Part shown: positions 45,937 through 54,079 of the stretch, piece after piece
How the letters are laid out: each line of letters starts with the position of its first letter
How positions within the stretch are numbered: the stretch's first letter is position 1
From: Pararhizobium qamdonense
GTDB taxonomy: Bacteria > Pseudomonadota > Alphaproteobacteria > Rhizobiales > Rhizobiaceae
Reading direction: 5' to 3'
Length of the DNA: 64,000 bases
Assembly: GCF_029277445.1 (NCBI RefSeq)
Contig: NZ_CP119568.1
Location: 329,501-393,500 of the forward strand
The notes under the pieces: generated by a model
What the model was told of the DNA's origin: nothing
Database searches by the model: none
The model's input: the letters and a program-made list of their open reading frames with translations, nothing else
Translations under genes and position numbers: made by a program

Positions 45937-45961
45937 AACTGACGCGTGGGACCAAGGTTCC
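45937..45961 (-). promoter_or_regulatory. EcfG-type stress promoter (GGAAC-N16-AGTT)
   Basis: Minus strand: GGAAC at 45961-45957, AGTT at 45940-45937, 31 bases upstream of ATG 45905. Confidence 0.55.
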
Positions 45962-45972
45962 ACCACATGTCG

Positions 45973-46155
45973 CTAGTGATGAAACCTTTGTGCCGCCCGG
46001 TCGGCAGCGTCGCGGTCTGAGCCGTGGGCTTTGATCAGACGCAGTGCTTCCTTCATAGATAGCCCATGCTTCTTCGCGAAGTACGCGACGTCATAGCTTC
46101 CACCATGAGAAACAGACTTCGTTTCGAGCGGTATTTTTGCCTTTGCGTTGGACAT
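45973..46155 (-). CDS. DUF3606-like small protein
   Basis: 60 residues from ATG 46155 with an AAGGAGATC site. The C-terminal half SYDVAYFAKKHGLSMKEALR then LIKAHGSDRDAADRAAQRF resembles DUF3606 (compare the protein at 36776-36955). The longer frame to 46410 is an artefact of low-complexity sequence. Preceded by a GGAAC-N17-CGTT promoter. Confidence 0.75.
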   Translation of the reverse strand: MSNAKAKIPLETKSVSHGGSYDVAYFAKKHGLSMKEALRLIKAHGSDRDAADRAAQRFHH

Positions 46156-46178
46156 GTCTGATCTCCTTACTAAGGAGA

Positions 46179-46204
46179 AACGAGTGTAGTGACTCTGCGG
46201 TTCC
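46179..46204 (-). promoter_or_regulatory. EcfG-type stress promoter (GGAAC-N17-CGTT)
   Basis: Minus strand: GGAAC at 46204-46200, CGTT at 46182-46179, 23 bases upstream of ATG 46155. The spacer is 17, within the known range. Confidence 0.65.
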
Positions 46205-46261
46205 GTCGAAATAAATGCGACCACCCGTTTATCGCTAGGATGGTCGCCTTCAATTTGCCTT

Positions 46262-46492
46262 TTACTGAGCTGGTGTCGTGGTCGAGGGCTGCGCTGTTGC
46301 TGGTTGAGTTGTAGTCGAAGTCGTGGTTGACGGCTCCGTAGTCGAAGGCTGCGACGTTGTCGGCTCGGTCGTCGTAGCCGGCGGTGTAGTTGTGTTTGTC
46401 GTTGTGTCATTGCTCCCTGGCATCAGGAAAACAATCGCAAGGACCACAACCACGACGCCAACTGCAACGCCAATAAGGGTATTCCGGTTCAT
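46262..46492 (-). CDS. Membrane-anchored Thr/Pro/Ser-rich protein
   Basis: 76 residues from ATG 46492 with an AGGAGGAACC site. A short N-terminal helix (TLIGVAVGVVVVVLAIVFLM) anchors a tail made almost only of Thr, Ser, Pro, Gln, Ala and Glu in repeated TTT/PST units. The tail is likely disordered and outside the inner membrane. No family assigned. Repeat slippage may change its length between strains. Confidence 0.75.
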   Translation of the reverse strand: MNRNTLIGVAVGVVVVVLAIVFLMPGSNDTTTNTTTPPATTTEPTTSQPSTTEPSTTTSTTTQPATAQPSTTTPAQ

Positions 46493-46556
46493 GCTGGTTC
46501 CTCCTAAGTGTACCACTTAGTGAAATGGAGCGCGGCGTGGAATTTTCAATCCACAT

Positions 46557-46634
46557 GTCGGAGTAGAGCAGCCCGGTAGCTCGTTTGGCTCATAACCAGA
46601 AGTGCCGCAGGTTCGAATCCTGGCTCCGCAACCA
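46557..46634 (+). tRNA. Initiator-like tRNA-Met (CAT), divergent
   Basis: The sequence has initiator-type hallmarks: GAGCAGCCCGGTAGCTCG D-arm, CAT anticodon in loop CTCATAA, a TTCGAAT T-loop, and an encoded 3' CCA. Deviations: acceptor positions 1-72 and 2-71 do not pair, the first T-stem pair is G-G, the variable loop is one base longer than usual (78 bases in all), and the anticodon stem next to the loop is TGG/CCA, giving only two of the three G-C pairs typical of initiators. It may be a second, degenerating or specialised copy. Confidence 0.75.
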
Positions 46635-47041
46635 ATCGCCTCTCTAGCTGTCGGGTCTGGCCTCAGCATCCGCCAAGACGTGCAAGAACTCCTGTCCCGG
46701 GATTGCCAAGAAATGGGAAGGCGCATGCCGGGCCTGCTTCCGTGGGAAGCGACGGGGGCCACTTGTTGTCGCAACCTTCCTGCTGGTTGCAAAGCGCTAT
46801 GAAGGCACAAGCGATAGATTGCCATGGCGGTAGGATCCCGTCCTGTCTCGAGCGAGACAGAAAAAGCGCTCCCAGTTACCCGAGAGCCAGTACCTCCCTG
46901 GCCGCGACCAAGGCCGTTTCCGGTTGAACGGTTTGGATGGCAAGGCGCTCCAACAGGAGGCCAGAAGCCTGATAGCGAGGCGCGGAACGGGTCAACAGAT
47001 CGGTCTACGCCGTGGAGTGGGGAAGCCCCAGCCTCGAACTT
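46635..47041. other. Gene-free stretch downstream of the tRNA
   Basis: About 400 bases without a convincing frame. Sites next to tRNA genes are common integration targets, but no repeat of the tRNA 3' end was noticed nearby. Confidence 0.35.
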
Positions 47042-47317
47042 TCAAGCCCCGCCACCTTCACCGGTGGCGGGGGTGTATTCCGCTGCATTGCTAATGTCTC
47101 CAAGGACGGCGTTCAACGCCTCCGTGAGGTTCTCGTAGCGGTACAGCATCTGCATTTTCTCGTCTCTGAGCCGTTGGAGAACTGCAATTTCAGCATAGGT
47201 TACATCGCTAGACATTGCTCTCAGGCGAATGTCTCCTTCGATCGCCGAGATATCGGATTGATAGTTGGCAACGGCTCTCGCTACCTGCTGCTGGTGCGCG
47301 CGCAAGACAATGCTCAT
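47042..47317 (-). CDS. Hypothetical helical protein
   Basis: 91 residues, long helical stretches (RAHQQQVARAVANYQSDISA; AEIAVLQRLRDEKMQMLYRY) and a Gly-rich end. No membrane segment. ATG 47317 has only a weak GGGG site. Its last codons overlap a strong 10-bp hairpin (47047-47072). Confidence 0.55.
   Translation of the reverse strand: MSIVLRAHQQQVARAVANYQSDISAIEGDIRLRAMSSDVTYAEIAVLQRLRDEKMQMLYRYENLTEALNAVLGDISNAAEYTPATGEGGGA
47047..47072. terminator. 10-bp GC-rich hairpin
   Basis: CCCCGCCACC (47047-47056) pairs with GGTGGCGGGG (47063-47072) around 6 bases. It could end transcription of the minus-strand gene whose 3' end it overlaps, though no T-run follows on that strand. Confidence 0.45.
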
Positions 47318-47512
47318 TAAAACCCCATCAATGGTAAGCGGTGTTTTCCCAGCACATTGACCAAGCTCGATTGGCCATTCGGAAAAAGGCAGCTACGACC
47401 TTGATGGCAAGAATGCCCAGAAGCGGTCATAATCGGATGACCCGCCATTGTGGCACCTGCCCGAGCTGCTGGATTTTTTAGACGGCGGTCCCAAAGCATT
47501 TGCAGTTCGCCA

Positions 47513-48433
47513 CTAATGTGATCGGGAAGCCATGTATGCGCCGAACACGATCGGCAATGCACCAGCGACCGTCAGCCAGGAGATGGATGCGACGCAGAAC
47601 AGGGTGAGCAGCAGGAGGCCCACCAAAGGCGTCAGGTAGGCGATCCCTGAAATTGGAGCAGTATGGCCGCTCCGGCTTGCACGATCCCAGAGCGCGTTCG
47701 ACAGCGTCAAAGGCGCAATGCCGATGGCTGCAATAGCGAAGCACTGCGCCACAGTGAGTGCGGTCGGTTCCTCGAATGCGAAGTGCAGCACCATGCAGAT
47801 TAAGGCTATCAGCCCCATGGATGGGCCGATCACGTCATGCGGTTCGTGCCCGCGCGAACGGATAGCGGCATAGACCCCGAAGATCAGGCCACTCATGAAA
47901 GCCAGAGTGATGCCAGGCAGGTCAAAACCACGGGCGAAGGTTGGCCCGATTGCCAAGCCGGCACCCACGAAAGCGGCGAGGATGCCGCCCCACTGACCAG
48001 GTAGGATCGGTGTGCGGCGCATGACCGACAAAATCAGCACGAGGAGTATCGGCCAGAGGTAGGAAATCACGTTGGCCTCGGCAGGCCCAATTCGGGGCAT
48101 AGCCATGAAATAGAGGATGTTGTTCACCAGTAGGCCGACTGCGACGAGCAGGGTCGTCCGGGGTGAGGTGCGCACGAAGGCACCTACTTTGCCAAATGCA
48201 GAGGCCCGGATTATGAAGACGCAGAAACCCACAACCGAGGCCAAAGATAGGACGAGGAACGGGGGCGTAGGGCGCGCCCACGTTGCCAAGGTTGGCCAAG
48301 TTGCCCAGAGCACCACGGCCCCTAACGCAAGCGAAACCGCCCGAGCCTTCGGCCCAAAGGACGGCAGGGCGGCCAGATCATACCAAGAGCGAAGAACGGC
48401 GATCATGTCTGGAAAACGCTGTGGTCGTTCCAT
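47513..48433 (-). CDS. EamA/DMT-superfamily exporter (YddG-like)
   Basis: 306 residues with ten predicted transmembrane helices in two EamA-type halves (first half LGAVVLWATWPTLATWARPT; second half MSGLIFGVYAAIRSRG; end VAGALPIVFGAYMASRSH). The AxPRIGPAEANVISYLWPIL block is like that of YddG-type aromatic amino-acid and drug exporters; real substrate unknown. Start ATG 48433 with AGGAG; the frame opens at 48475. Confidence 0.87.
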   Translation of the reverse strand: MERPQRFPDMIAVLRSWYDLAALPSFGPKARAVSLALGAVVLWATWPTLATWARPTPPFLVLSLASVVGFCVFIIRASAFGKVGAFVRTSPRTTLLVAVGLLVNNILYFMAMPRIGPAEANVISYLWPILLVLILSVMRRTPILPGQWGGILAAFVGAGLAIGPTFARGFDLPGITLAFMSGLIFGVYAAIRSRGHEPHDVIGPSMGLIALICMVLHFAFEEPTALTVAQCFAIAAIGIAPLTLSNALWDRASRSGHTAPISGIAYLTPLVGLLLLTLFCVASISWLTVAGALPIVFGAYMASRSH

Positions 48434-48649
48434 GCTCCATTCTCCTCCTCGGCTGGAATGTTTGAACCGTCTCATAATTCAATATTTTGCACCAGTTTTC
48501 TGACTCTGCAACCTATTAGCTTTCACGGTGCATAAGTCAGGCGCCGCAGCGTCCGAGGTGCTGATCAATCCCGCAGATGGTGTTGTGCCATTGCCAACGG
48601 ACGAAAGTACGGAGACGGTCAATGGGTAACATCAATCTCTCGCTTTTAT

Positions 48650-48949
48650 CGAGAGCTGACGCGTGCCACAGAAGCGGCGGCAAATGCGCTCGCATCTTAT
48701 AGCGGTGCCATTCAGGCGCATTTGGAATCAAAGGCCAGCGAGCGGGACTGTGAGAGCGTTCAGTCGGCCGTCAGCCACAGTGGCGACCCGAACGCGCAGT
48801 TCGCGGCAGAAGCTGAAGCGCTTTTCGTTTGGCGATCGGCAGTTTGGAGCTACGCCACAGCCGAGCTGGAAAAGGTGACGGCGGGGGAACGGGCGCAGCC
48901 GGGGATCGAGGAATTTGTCGGAGAGCTGCCGGCATTCGTATGGCCGTAG
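48650..48949 (+). pseudogene. Helical hypothetical protein without clear start
   Basis: The frame gives about 100 plausible residues (RATEAAANALASYSGAIQAH; AEALFVWRSAVWSYATAELE; ending GELPAFVWP). An ATG at about 48620 is in another frame, so the 5' end is probably shifted by an indel. No family recognised. Confidence 0.4.
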
Positions 48950-49089
48950 TTATCAAACAAAAACCAGCAGCGGCAATCCCAGTACGAGTAGCGCCAATGC
49001 TGCGCCTGTTGTGATGCGTGCCGTAGTGAAGTCGCTTCACTGAATCCGGCGAGACTGCAAGAAGAGGAATACTGCCACCGTGGTGAAAT

Positions 49090-49420
49090 TGACTCGTCTT
49101 TCGCCGGAGCGATCGACTATGCGATCATCTCTCTTGACCTCGACGGCTTGGTCACGAGCTGGAACGAAGGCGCTTACCGGATCTTGGGGTGGAGCGCCGA
49201 AGAGATGATCGGGATGCCCGCGACGTCTTTCTTTACCGAGGAAGACAGGGCAAATGGCGTTCCTCAACGCGAAATGACCGCAGCACTTGACGAAGGTCGC
49301 GGAAACGATGAGCGGTGGCAACCTGCGCAAGGATGGGGCTTGCTTCTGGGCTTCCGGCGAAATGATGGCGCTTAGAGACGAAAACGAGGCCGTCGTGGGG
49401 TTGCCGGACTCTTGCCGGTG
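49090..49420 (+). pseudogene. PAS-domain remnant of a sensor protein
   Basis: Reads DYAIISLDLDGLVTSWNEGA, YRILGWSAEEMIGMPATSFF and RANGVPQREMTAALDEGRGN, a standard PAS fold. An indel near 49320 is followed, in another frame, by LRKDGACFWASGEMMALRDE. No kinase part follows, and a different gene begins at 49475. Confidence 0.65.
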
Positions 49421-49474
49421 CCATCAAAGGCCATATCTACACCCACAAGTTCGTCGTATCTGACAGGCAAAGCC

Positions 49475-50134
49475 ATGAAGTTTCTGAAAGACAACGGTCT
49501 CACCATCATGCTGATCGGCCTATCCGTCGCGACCATTGTCGGGATGCTGCTGACAGGCTGGTTCGTTTCTAACAATGAACTGGCAGAGCACGGATCGGCT
49601 GAGATCGGTCTTCGGTCATACGCATTCTCTGGCCACTTCTTGTCATCGCTGTTCGAGAACTGGGAATCCGAGTTCCTGCAGATGTCGGCTTACGTGATGC
49701 TGACGGCATTCCTGTTCCAGCGCGGTTCGGCGGAATCGAAGGATCCGGATGGTCCTTCCAAGGTGGATGAAGATCCGGCCGCGAAAGCAGGCGGTCAGGA
49801 TGCACCTTGGCCTGTCCGCGTGGGAGGCTGGGCGCGGTCCGCATATTCTTATTCGCTAGGCGTCGCGCTCGCTTCGCTGTTCGTGCTGACATTCCTCCTG
49901 CACCTAAGATACAGCGCCGAAGCGGTAAGCGCGGAAGCCCTGATGCACGGACAACCCGCAGTGTCGATGATGGATCATCTGGGCAGCGCGCAGTTTTGGT
50001 TCGAGTCCTTGCAGAATTGGCAGAGCGAGTTCCTATCGACTGCTGTTCTGGTCGTGCTGTCGATCTTTCTGCGGTTCAGGGGATCGCCGGAATCCAAGCC
50101 TGTTGCCGCGCCACATAGTCAGACAGGCGATTGA
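49475..50134 (+). CDS. DUF6766-like membrane protein
   Basis: 219 residues from ATG 49475. Two similar halves each end in a pattern like SSLFENWESEFLQMSAYVML and FESLQNWQSEFLSTAVLVVL, so the protein is an internal duplication of a helix-loop-helix unit. Four transmembrane helices. The middle segment is acidic and polar. Matches the small rhizobial DUF6766 type; function unknown. Confidence 0.78.
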   Translation: MKFLKDNGLTIMLIGLSVATIVGMLLTGWFVSNNELAEHGSAEIGLRSYAFSGHFLSSLFENWESEFLQMSAYVMLTAFLFQRGSAESKDPDGPSKVDEDPAAKAGGQDAPWPVRVGGWARSAYSYSLGVALASLFVLTFLLHLRYSAEAVSAEALMHGQPAVSMMDHLGSAQFWFESLQNWQSEFLSTAVLVVLSIFLRFRGSPESKPVAAPHSQTGD

Positions 50135-50149
50135 GACAACATACCCGCC

Positions 50150-50174
50150 GGAACCAACCACGAACCCGAAAGTT
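50150..50174 (+). promoter_or_regulatory. EcfG-type stress promoter (GGAAC-N16-AGTT)
   Basis: GGAAC at 50150-50154 and AGTT at 50171-50174, 18 bases upstream of the GTG of a broken SDR gene. Confidence 0.5.
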
Positions 50175-50192
50175 TCGGCAAGGGAAAGTTGA

Positions 50193-50720
50193 GTGGGAAG
50201 ACGGGTCGCACTGGTGACAGGAGCAGGGTCTTGAATCGGACGGGCGTTTGTTCTTTCACTCGCCGCCAATGGTTATGCAATCGGGGGCCTCGGCCACAGC
50301 GGTAATGAACTCTAAGACGTGGTCAAGGAAATCGAAAACAATGGTCAAAAGGCTGTTCTGCTCAATGCCGACATCTCAGATGAGGCCCAGATGAGGGACG
50401 CGGTCGATAAACTCATTGACAATACGGCCGCTTGGACGTGGTCGTCGCGAACGCGGGCATCAACGGCGTCTGGGCACCCATCGATGATCTCAGCCTGGAG
50501 GAGTGGAACAAGACGATCTCGGTAAACTTCACGGGCACCTTCCTGACGATATTTACATCGGTTCCACATCTCAAGGTATCAGGGGGAGGATCGGTTACCC
50601 TCGATCAACGAAATCAGAACGTTCACGACGCCGGGCGCAACCGCATATGCCGGGCGCGTCCTCGATGCACCGGAGCGGTGTATGGCGACTGGGAGTTGGG
50701 CGCACGAACGCTGCAGCTAA
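50193..50720 (+). pseudogene. Short-chain dehydrogenase, decayed
   Basis: Starts GTG 50193 with RRVALVTGAGS; the next codon is TGA where the family has Gly of TGxxxGIG. A second in-frame TAA follows near 50300. An indel near 50430 changes the frame into LDVVVANAGINGVWAPIDDL (NNAG-type motif) and EEWNKTISVNFTGTFLTIF; later sequence is scrambled and the YxxxK site is lost. Two nonsense codons show real decay. A stress-type promoter remains in front. Confidence 0.8.
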
Positions 50721-50829
50721 AAGCGAATTTTTCCGACAACGACGTTGTATTGCTGAATAGACTGGGGGGCGGGTTTTTCCGTGAATGACCTCGATGGAGT
50801 CCGACTTGGTAAACTCACAGTGGAAATTT

Positions 50830-51123
50830 TCATTCGTTGAAATCGCATCGCGTGATCCGGTCGATTTCAGATGGGGCCTCATCTGAAGACGGGCGCGGCT
50901 CAATGGGGAAGGATTCCGCTGTGGGGACTGGATACAGTTTCCGCTTGCGCCGCTCATCGCGAACGGCCTGATAGAGCCGACGCATTTCAGGCATGTCTAT
51001 CTCGTGATTTACCCAGCGTTCGGCCAGCGATAAAAAGTCGGCATCGTCCGCGATTGGTCGGCCCGCAATACCTTCAAAGTCGATCAGCTTCTGAATTGTG
51101 GCCCGGCGGCTTTCGATAGTCAT
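50830..51123 (-). CDS. Hypothetical protein
   Basis: 97 residues: MTIESRRATIQKLIDFEGIA, then an acidic/helical centre (AERWVNHEIDMPEMRRLYQA) and a Pro-rich end. Soluble; no family recognised. ATG 51123 has a weak AGAG site. A terminator separates it from the DUF892 gene upstream. Confidence 0.6.
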   Translation of the reverse strand: MTIESRRATIQKLIDFEGIAGRPIADDADFLSLAERWVNHEIDMPEMRRLYQAVRDERRKRKLYPVPTAESFPIEPRPSSDEAPSEIDRITRCDFNE

Positions 51124-51141
51124 CTGTTACTCTTTTAACGC

Positions 51142-51165
51142 AAAAAGGCCCGCCAGAGCGGGCCT
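51142..51165 (-). terminator. Intrinsic terminator of the second DUF892 gene
   Basis: On the minus strand AGGCCCGC pairs with GCGGGCCT (8 bp, 4-base loop) and is followed by TTTTG, a classical rho-independent terminator 24 bases after the gene's stop. Confidence 0.8.
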
Positions 51166-51189
51166 CGCATTTCATCATGTAGGGGCTTT

Positions 51190-51693
51190 TTAAGCAACCT
51201 TCTTCTTGCCGGCCTTAGGGTTCGCCGAAGCCTCACCGAGCTGGGTGAGCAGCTCGTCGGTGGCGATTTCCTCCTGGAGATTGGCGTCAAGCAAGGCAAC
51301 GGCTTCAGTGTAGCCAAGCTGCTCTGCCCACGACTTCAAGGTACCGTAGCGGGCAATCTCGTAATGCTCGACAGCCTGCGCAGAAGAGATCAGTCCAGCG
51401 TCAAGCGCAACCGAGCCCTTGTATTCGTCAATGATCTCCTCACCCTCCGCAATAATGCCCTGGATCGCTTCACAGGTCTTGCCGCGGGCTGCCTTGCCGA
51501 TGATTTCGAACACCTGTTGCAGGCGCTCGATCTGGCCGTCGGTTTCGTCGCGATGCTTCAAGAACGCGGCCTTGCCTTCTTCCGACTGTGCGGCGCGGGC
51601 CATTTTCGGGAGTGCTTTCAGGATCTGCTTTTCGGCGAAATAAATGTCCTTGAGCGTGTCGAGGAACAGATCGTCGAGTGTCTTCTCAGCCAT
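51190..51693 (-). CDS. DUF892 ferritin-like protein (YciF type), second copy
   Basis: 167 residues from ATG 51693 (AGAGGAG site); the long frame to 52059 is an artefact. Family N-terminus LDDLFLDTLKDIYFAEKQIL and helices with ALDAGLISSAQAVEHYEIAR match the copy at 21723-22211. It ends in a basic tail (ASANPKAGKKKVA). Preceded by GGAAC-N16-GGTT and followed by an intrinsic terminator, so it is a monocistronic unit. Confidence 0.92.
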   Translation of the reverse strand: MAEKTLDDLFLDTLKDIYFAEKQILKALPKMARAAQSEEGKAAFLKHRDETDGQIERLQQVFEIIGKAARGKTCEAIQGIIAEGEEIIDEYKGSVALDAGLISSAQAVEHYEIARYGTLKSWAEQLGYTEAVALLDANLQEEIATDELLTQLGEASANPKAGKKKVA

Positions 51694-51736
51694 GGTGGTT
51701 CTCCTCTTGGCGGGGTGGTTTGAATTGCACGACTCA

Positions 51737-51761
51737 AACCACGCTTGCGAAAAATTGTTCC
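51737..51761 (-). promoter_or_regulatory. EcfG-type stress promoter (GGAAC-N16-GGTT)
   Basis: Minus strand: GGAAC at 51761-51757, GGTT at 51740-51737, 43 bases upstream of the DUF892 ATG. Confidence 0.65.
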
Positions 51762-51810
51762 CTCGGAACCACGACTTGCGCGTAGTTGAAGGTGCCGGAG
51801 TCAGCGACAT

Positions 51811-52110
51811 GACAAACTTTGGGAACTGGAGACACCTGGGTTCGACATGCAGCGCATGTTCGCAGACGACACGCCATGGCATGACGAGTGGATAAATGAG
51901 GTGCTTTCGCAAATAGAAGAGCTGGCGGAACGATTTCCGGAGAAGACGATCTTCACGCGCTTCATCTCGCCAGTGCGACCGGAGGACATGCCCCGGCGCC
52001 TGACAGGCAACGCCCCATGCTCGCCTCTCTGCGCCAGCATCTCGCGTCTGGCGGGCCACGAAAATGATGCGACGCTCTACAGTGGGAGCTGCTCGTCACC
52101 CTCCGATTGA
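51811..52110 (+). pseudogene. Isochorismatase-like cysteine hydrolase, N-terminal remnant
   Basis: MQRMFADDTPWHDEWINEVL then RFPEKTIFTRFISPVRPEDM resembles the first third of isochorismatase-family hydrolases (Asp of the DxQ motif region and the TRF block). The frame is lost after RPEDMP, and the catalytic Cys region is absent. Confidence 0.5.
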
Positions 52111-52179
52111 ATGAAATCAGGCTGTTGGCTGGTAACGTTTAAAGCGTGATAATTTTCGTTGGAAACTGCCGGAGAAATC

Positions 52180-52359
52180 TTGTCCACGGCATCAATTCCT
52201 ATCTCGAATCCAAAGCCCTCGACCTGGGAGCCCGAGATGGAAGATCAAATCCAAACCAGTGACGTTATCGACCGCGCCGTCGAATCGTTCGGCCCGCCGC
52301 TGATCAACACTGCTTCAGCAAAAGGGGTGCCTGCATGTGTTGTGGACACCATGCCCTAA
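52180..52359 (+). CDS. Hypothetical small protein, uncertain
   Basis: 59 residues from a TTG at 52180 with a GGAG site. The end DQIQTSDVIDRAVESFGPPL then INTASAKGVPACVVDTM overlaps the next gene by 25 bases. No family recognised. Confidence 0.35.
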   Translation: MSTASIPISNPKPSTWEPEMEDQIQTSDVIDRAVESFGPPLINTASAKGVPACVVDTMP

Positions 52360-52466
52360 TGGATGAGGATGGGTGCGGGATTTGCGAAGAGTGTCTCGCT
52401 CCTGACGAATTTCTCGTCGTCGCGGAGAGCGAGCTCCCTGATCCGCTCTATCGCGACTTCGCGTGA
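52335..52466 (+). CDS. Tiny Cys/His-rich protein
   Basis: 43 residues from ATG 52335 with an AAGGGG site: MCCGHHALMDEDGCGICEEC then LAPDEFLVVAESELPDP. Five Cys (positions 2, 3, 14, 17, 20) and two His in the first 20 residues suggest a zinc or iron-sulfur site. The remainder is acidic. It is short enough to be missed by standard gene callers. No family recognised. Confidence 0.55.
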   Translation: MCCGHHALMDEDGCGICEECLAPDEFLVVAESELPDPLYRDFA

Positions 52467-52680
52467 GGAGCCATTTGTCGCTAACTGCCCTGGCCTGTAC
52501 CACGGACCGAACTGGATTAGTGTCTTGACTGCGAAAATCAGCGGATATGTGGGAACTCTTTCCCCTGCTTTGGCAGGGCGGAACCAATGTTGACCAGTGT
52601 CGTGAACGAGGGAAATAGACGAAAGGGAATCATTGCAAAAAATACTCGCGTTGGTGCTGAATCAAAATTGATCAAACTCA

Positions 52681-52705
52681 GGAACCTAGCGACGTCCCAG
52701 TGGTT
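52681..52705 (+). promoter_or_regulatory. EcfG-type stress promoter (GGAAC-N16-GGTT)
   Basis: GGAAC at 52681-52685 and GGTT at 52702-52705, 28 bases upstream of the SDR ATG. Confidence 0.65.
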
Positions 52706-52733
52706 CTGACCGACACCTTTAAGGAGCGCGTAG

Positions 52734-53597
52734 ATGTCGGACACCAATCGCCCAAAGCCCCTGCAGCCGAAACAGGAACAAGCGCCTCCCGGTCAAACGA
52801 AGCTCATGCAGCCGGTCCCTGACCATGGCGAAGAATCGTACAAGGGCTCTGGGCGGCTCTTTGGCAAGGTGGCGCTTATCACTGGAGGTGATTCTGGCAT
52901 CGGCCGTGCCGTTGCCATCGCCTTTGCGCGGGAAGGTGCGGATGTTCTGATTTCATACTTGAGCGAACACGAGGACGCCGAGGAAACAGAACGCTGGGTC
53001 ACGGCGTCAGGAAGGAAGGCAATCCTTGTACCCGGAGATATCAAGAGCGAATCATTCTGCATCGAGCTGGTCAGCAGGGCCGTTGGTGAACTCGGCGGTC
53101 TCGATATCCTCGTTAACAACGCCGCGTTTCAGCGCAGCTATACGGGCATCGACGAGATTGAAGATGCCGAATGGGACGAAACATTCCGGACAAATATCTA
53201 TGCACCTTTCTATCTGTCTAAGGCTGCAATTCCGCATATGAAACCCGGCAGCTCGATCATCAATACGACATCGATCCAATCCCGTCAGCCATCGTCGCAT
53301 CTGCTGGCCTACGCCGCGACAAAGGGAGCCGTTTCCAACTTCACGGCAGGGCTGGCGGAGATGGTCGCGGACAAAGGCATCCGCGTTAATGCGGTTGCTC
53401 CTGGCCCGATCTGGACACCGCTGATCCCTTCCACGATGCCGCCGGAGAAAACGGAATCTTTTGGAAAGCAGACGTTGATTGGCAGAGCCGGTCAACCGGC
53501 AGAACTCGCTGGTGCGTATGTTCTTCTTGCCTCGAGCGAGGGCAGCTACATGACGGGAGCGGTCATCCCGGTCACCGGCGGCGAGATCATGATCTAG
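52734..53597 (+). CDS. SDR oxidoreductase (general-stress YghA/YhdF type)
   Basis: 287 residues. A Pro/Gln-rich N-terminal extension (KPLQPKQEQAPPGQTKLMQP) precedes the Rossmann fold: nucleotide motif LITGGDSGIGRAVAIAF, LDILVNNAAFQRS (NNA), Ser in INTTSIQSRQPS, and catalytic Tyr/Lys in LAYAATKGAVSNF. C-terminal GAVIPVTGGEIM is typical. This extended group is often stress-induced; substrate unknown. AAGGAG site before ATG 52734 and a GGAAC-N16-GGTT promoter. Confidence 0.92.
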   Translation: MSDTNRPKPLQPKQEQAPPGQTKLMQPVPDHGEESYKGSGRLFGKVALITGGDSGIGRAVAIAFAREGADVLISYLSEHEDAEETERWVTASGRKAILVPGDIKSESFCIELVSRAVGELGGLDILVNNAAFQRSYTGIDEIEDAEWDETFRTNIYAPFYLSKAAIPHMKPGSSIINTTSIQSRQPSSHLLAYAATKGAVSNFTAGLAEMVADKGIRVNAVAPGPIWTPLIPSTMPPEKTESFGKQTLIGRAGQPAELAGAYVLLASSEGSYMTGAVIPVTGGEIMI

Positions 53598-53655
53598 GCG
53601 TCCAGAAATCTCGAAGCCGCGATATTCATGGTGATATTCATTCACCTCTCTCGAC

Positions 53656-53680
53656 GGAACAATCGATCAAACCCTTAGTT
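53656..53680 (+). promoter_or_regulatory. EcfG-type stress promoter (GGAAC-N16-AGTT)
   Basis: GGAAC at 53656-53660 and AGTT at 53677-53680, 22 bases upstream of the SPW gene; probably also drives the dehydrogenase behind it. Confidence 0.6.
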
Positions 53681-53702
53681 CCCCGCGCAACAGGAGGCCT
53701 CA

Positions 53703-54068
53703 ATGCGTTTCATTCCAACCCTGTTTCATGGAATGGCTGATTATGTCGTCGGCTTTGTAGTCATGATCCTCCCCTTCATGCTTGGCCTTCAGGACACCCC
53801 GCGGGTGACGCTCTTCCTATTGGGGGCAATTGTGATCCTCTACAGCCTTGGCACCGACTACGAGCTTGGCGCAATCCGGTTCTTGCGCATTCGCTTTCAC
53901 CTCGTGTTGGACGCCCTCTTCGGCGTCGCGATGTTGGCAGCGCCTTGGATTGTCTCTTTTCCGTCGGATGCGCGGTGGCCGGTCTATGCGATTGGCGTAC
54001 TTGCGCTGGTCCTTGCGGCGACAACTGAAATTCGTGCGGTCGGAACAGCCGCCCCAGATCACACATAA
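53703..54068 (+). CDS. SPW-repeat-like membrane protein
   Basis: 121 residues with four transmembrane helices. The two-unit pattern [20 protein letters not shown] and [20 protein letters not shown] is typical of SPW-repeat proteins, small membrane proteins of unknown function. AGGAGG site before ATG 53703. The dehydrogenase gene follows after 11 bases. Confidence 0.82.
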   Translation: MRFIPTLFHGMADYVVGFVVMILPFMLGLQDTPRVTLFLLGAIVILYSLGTDYELGAIRFLRIRFHLVLDALFGVAMLAAPWIVSFPSDARWPVYAIGVLALVLAATTEIRAVGTAAPDHT

Positions 54069-54079
54069 GGAGAATTGGC

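Noticed and set aside
51190..52059. 289-codon version of the second DUF892 protein
   Set aside because: Only residues from ATG 51693 match the family; the promoter and ribosome site lie inside the extra part.
52553..52620. Other GGAAC copies before the SDR gene
   Set aside because: They are followed at N16 by GCAG or CGTG rather than NGTT; the element at 52681 fits better.
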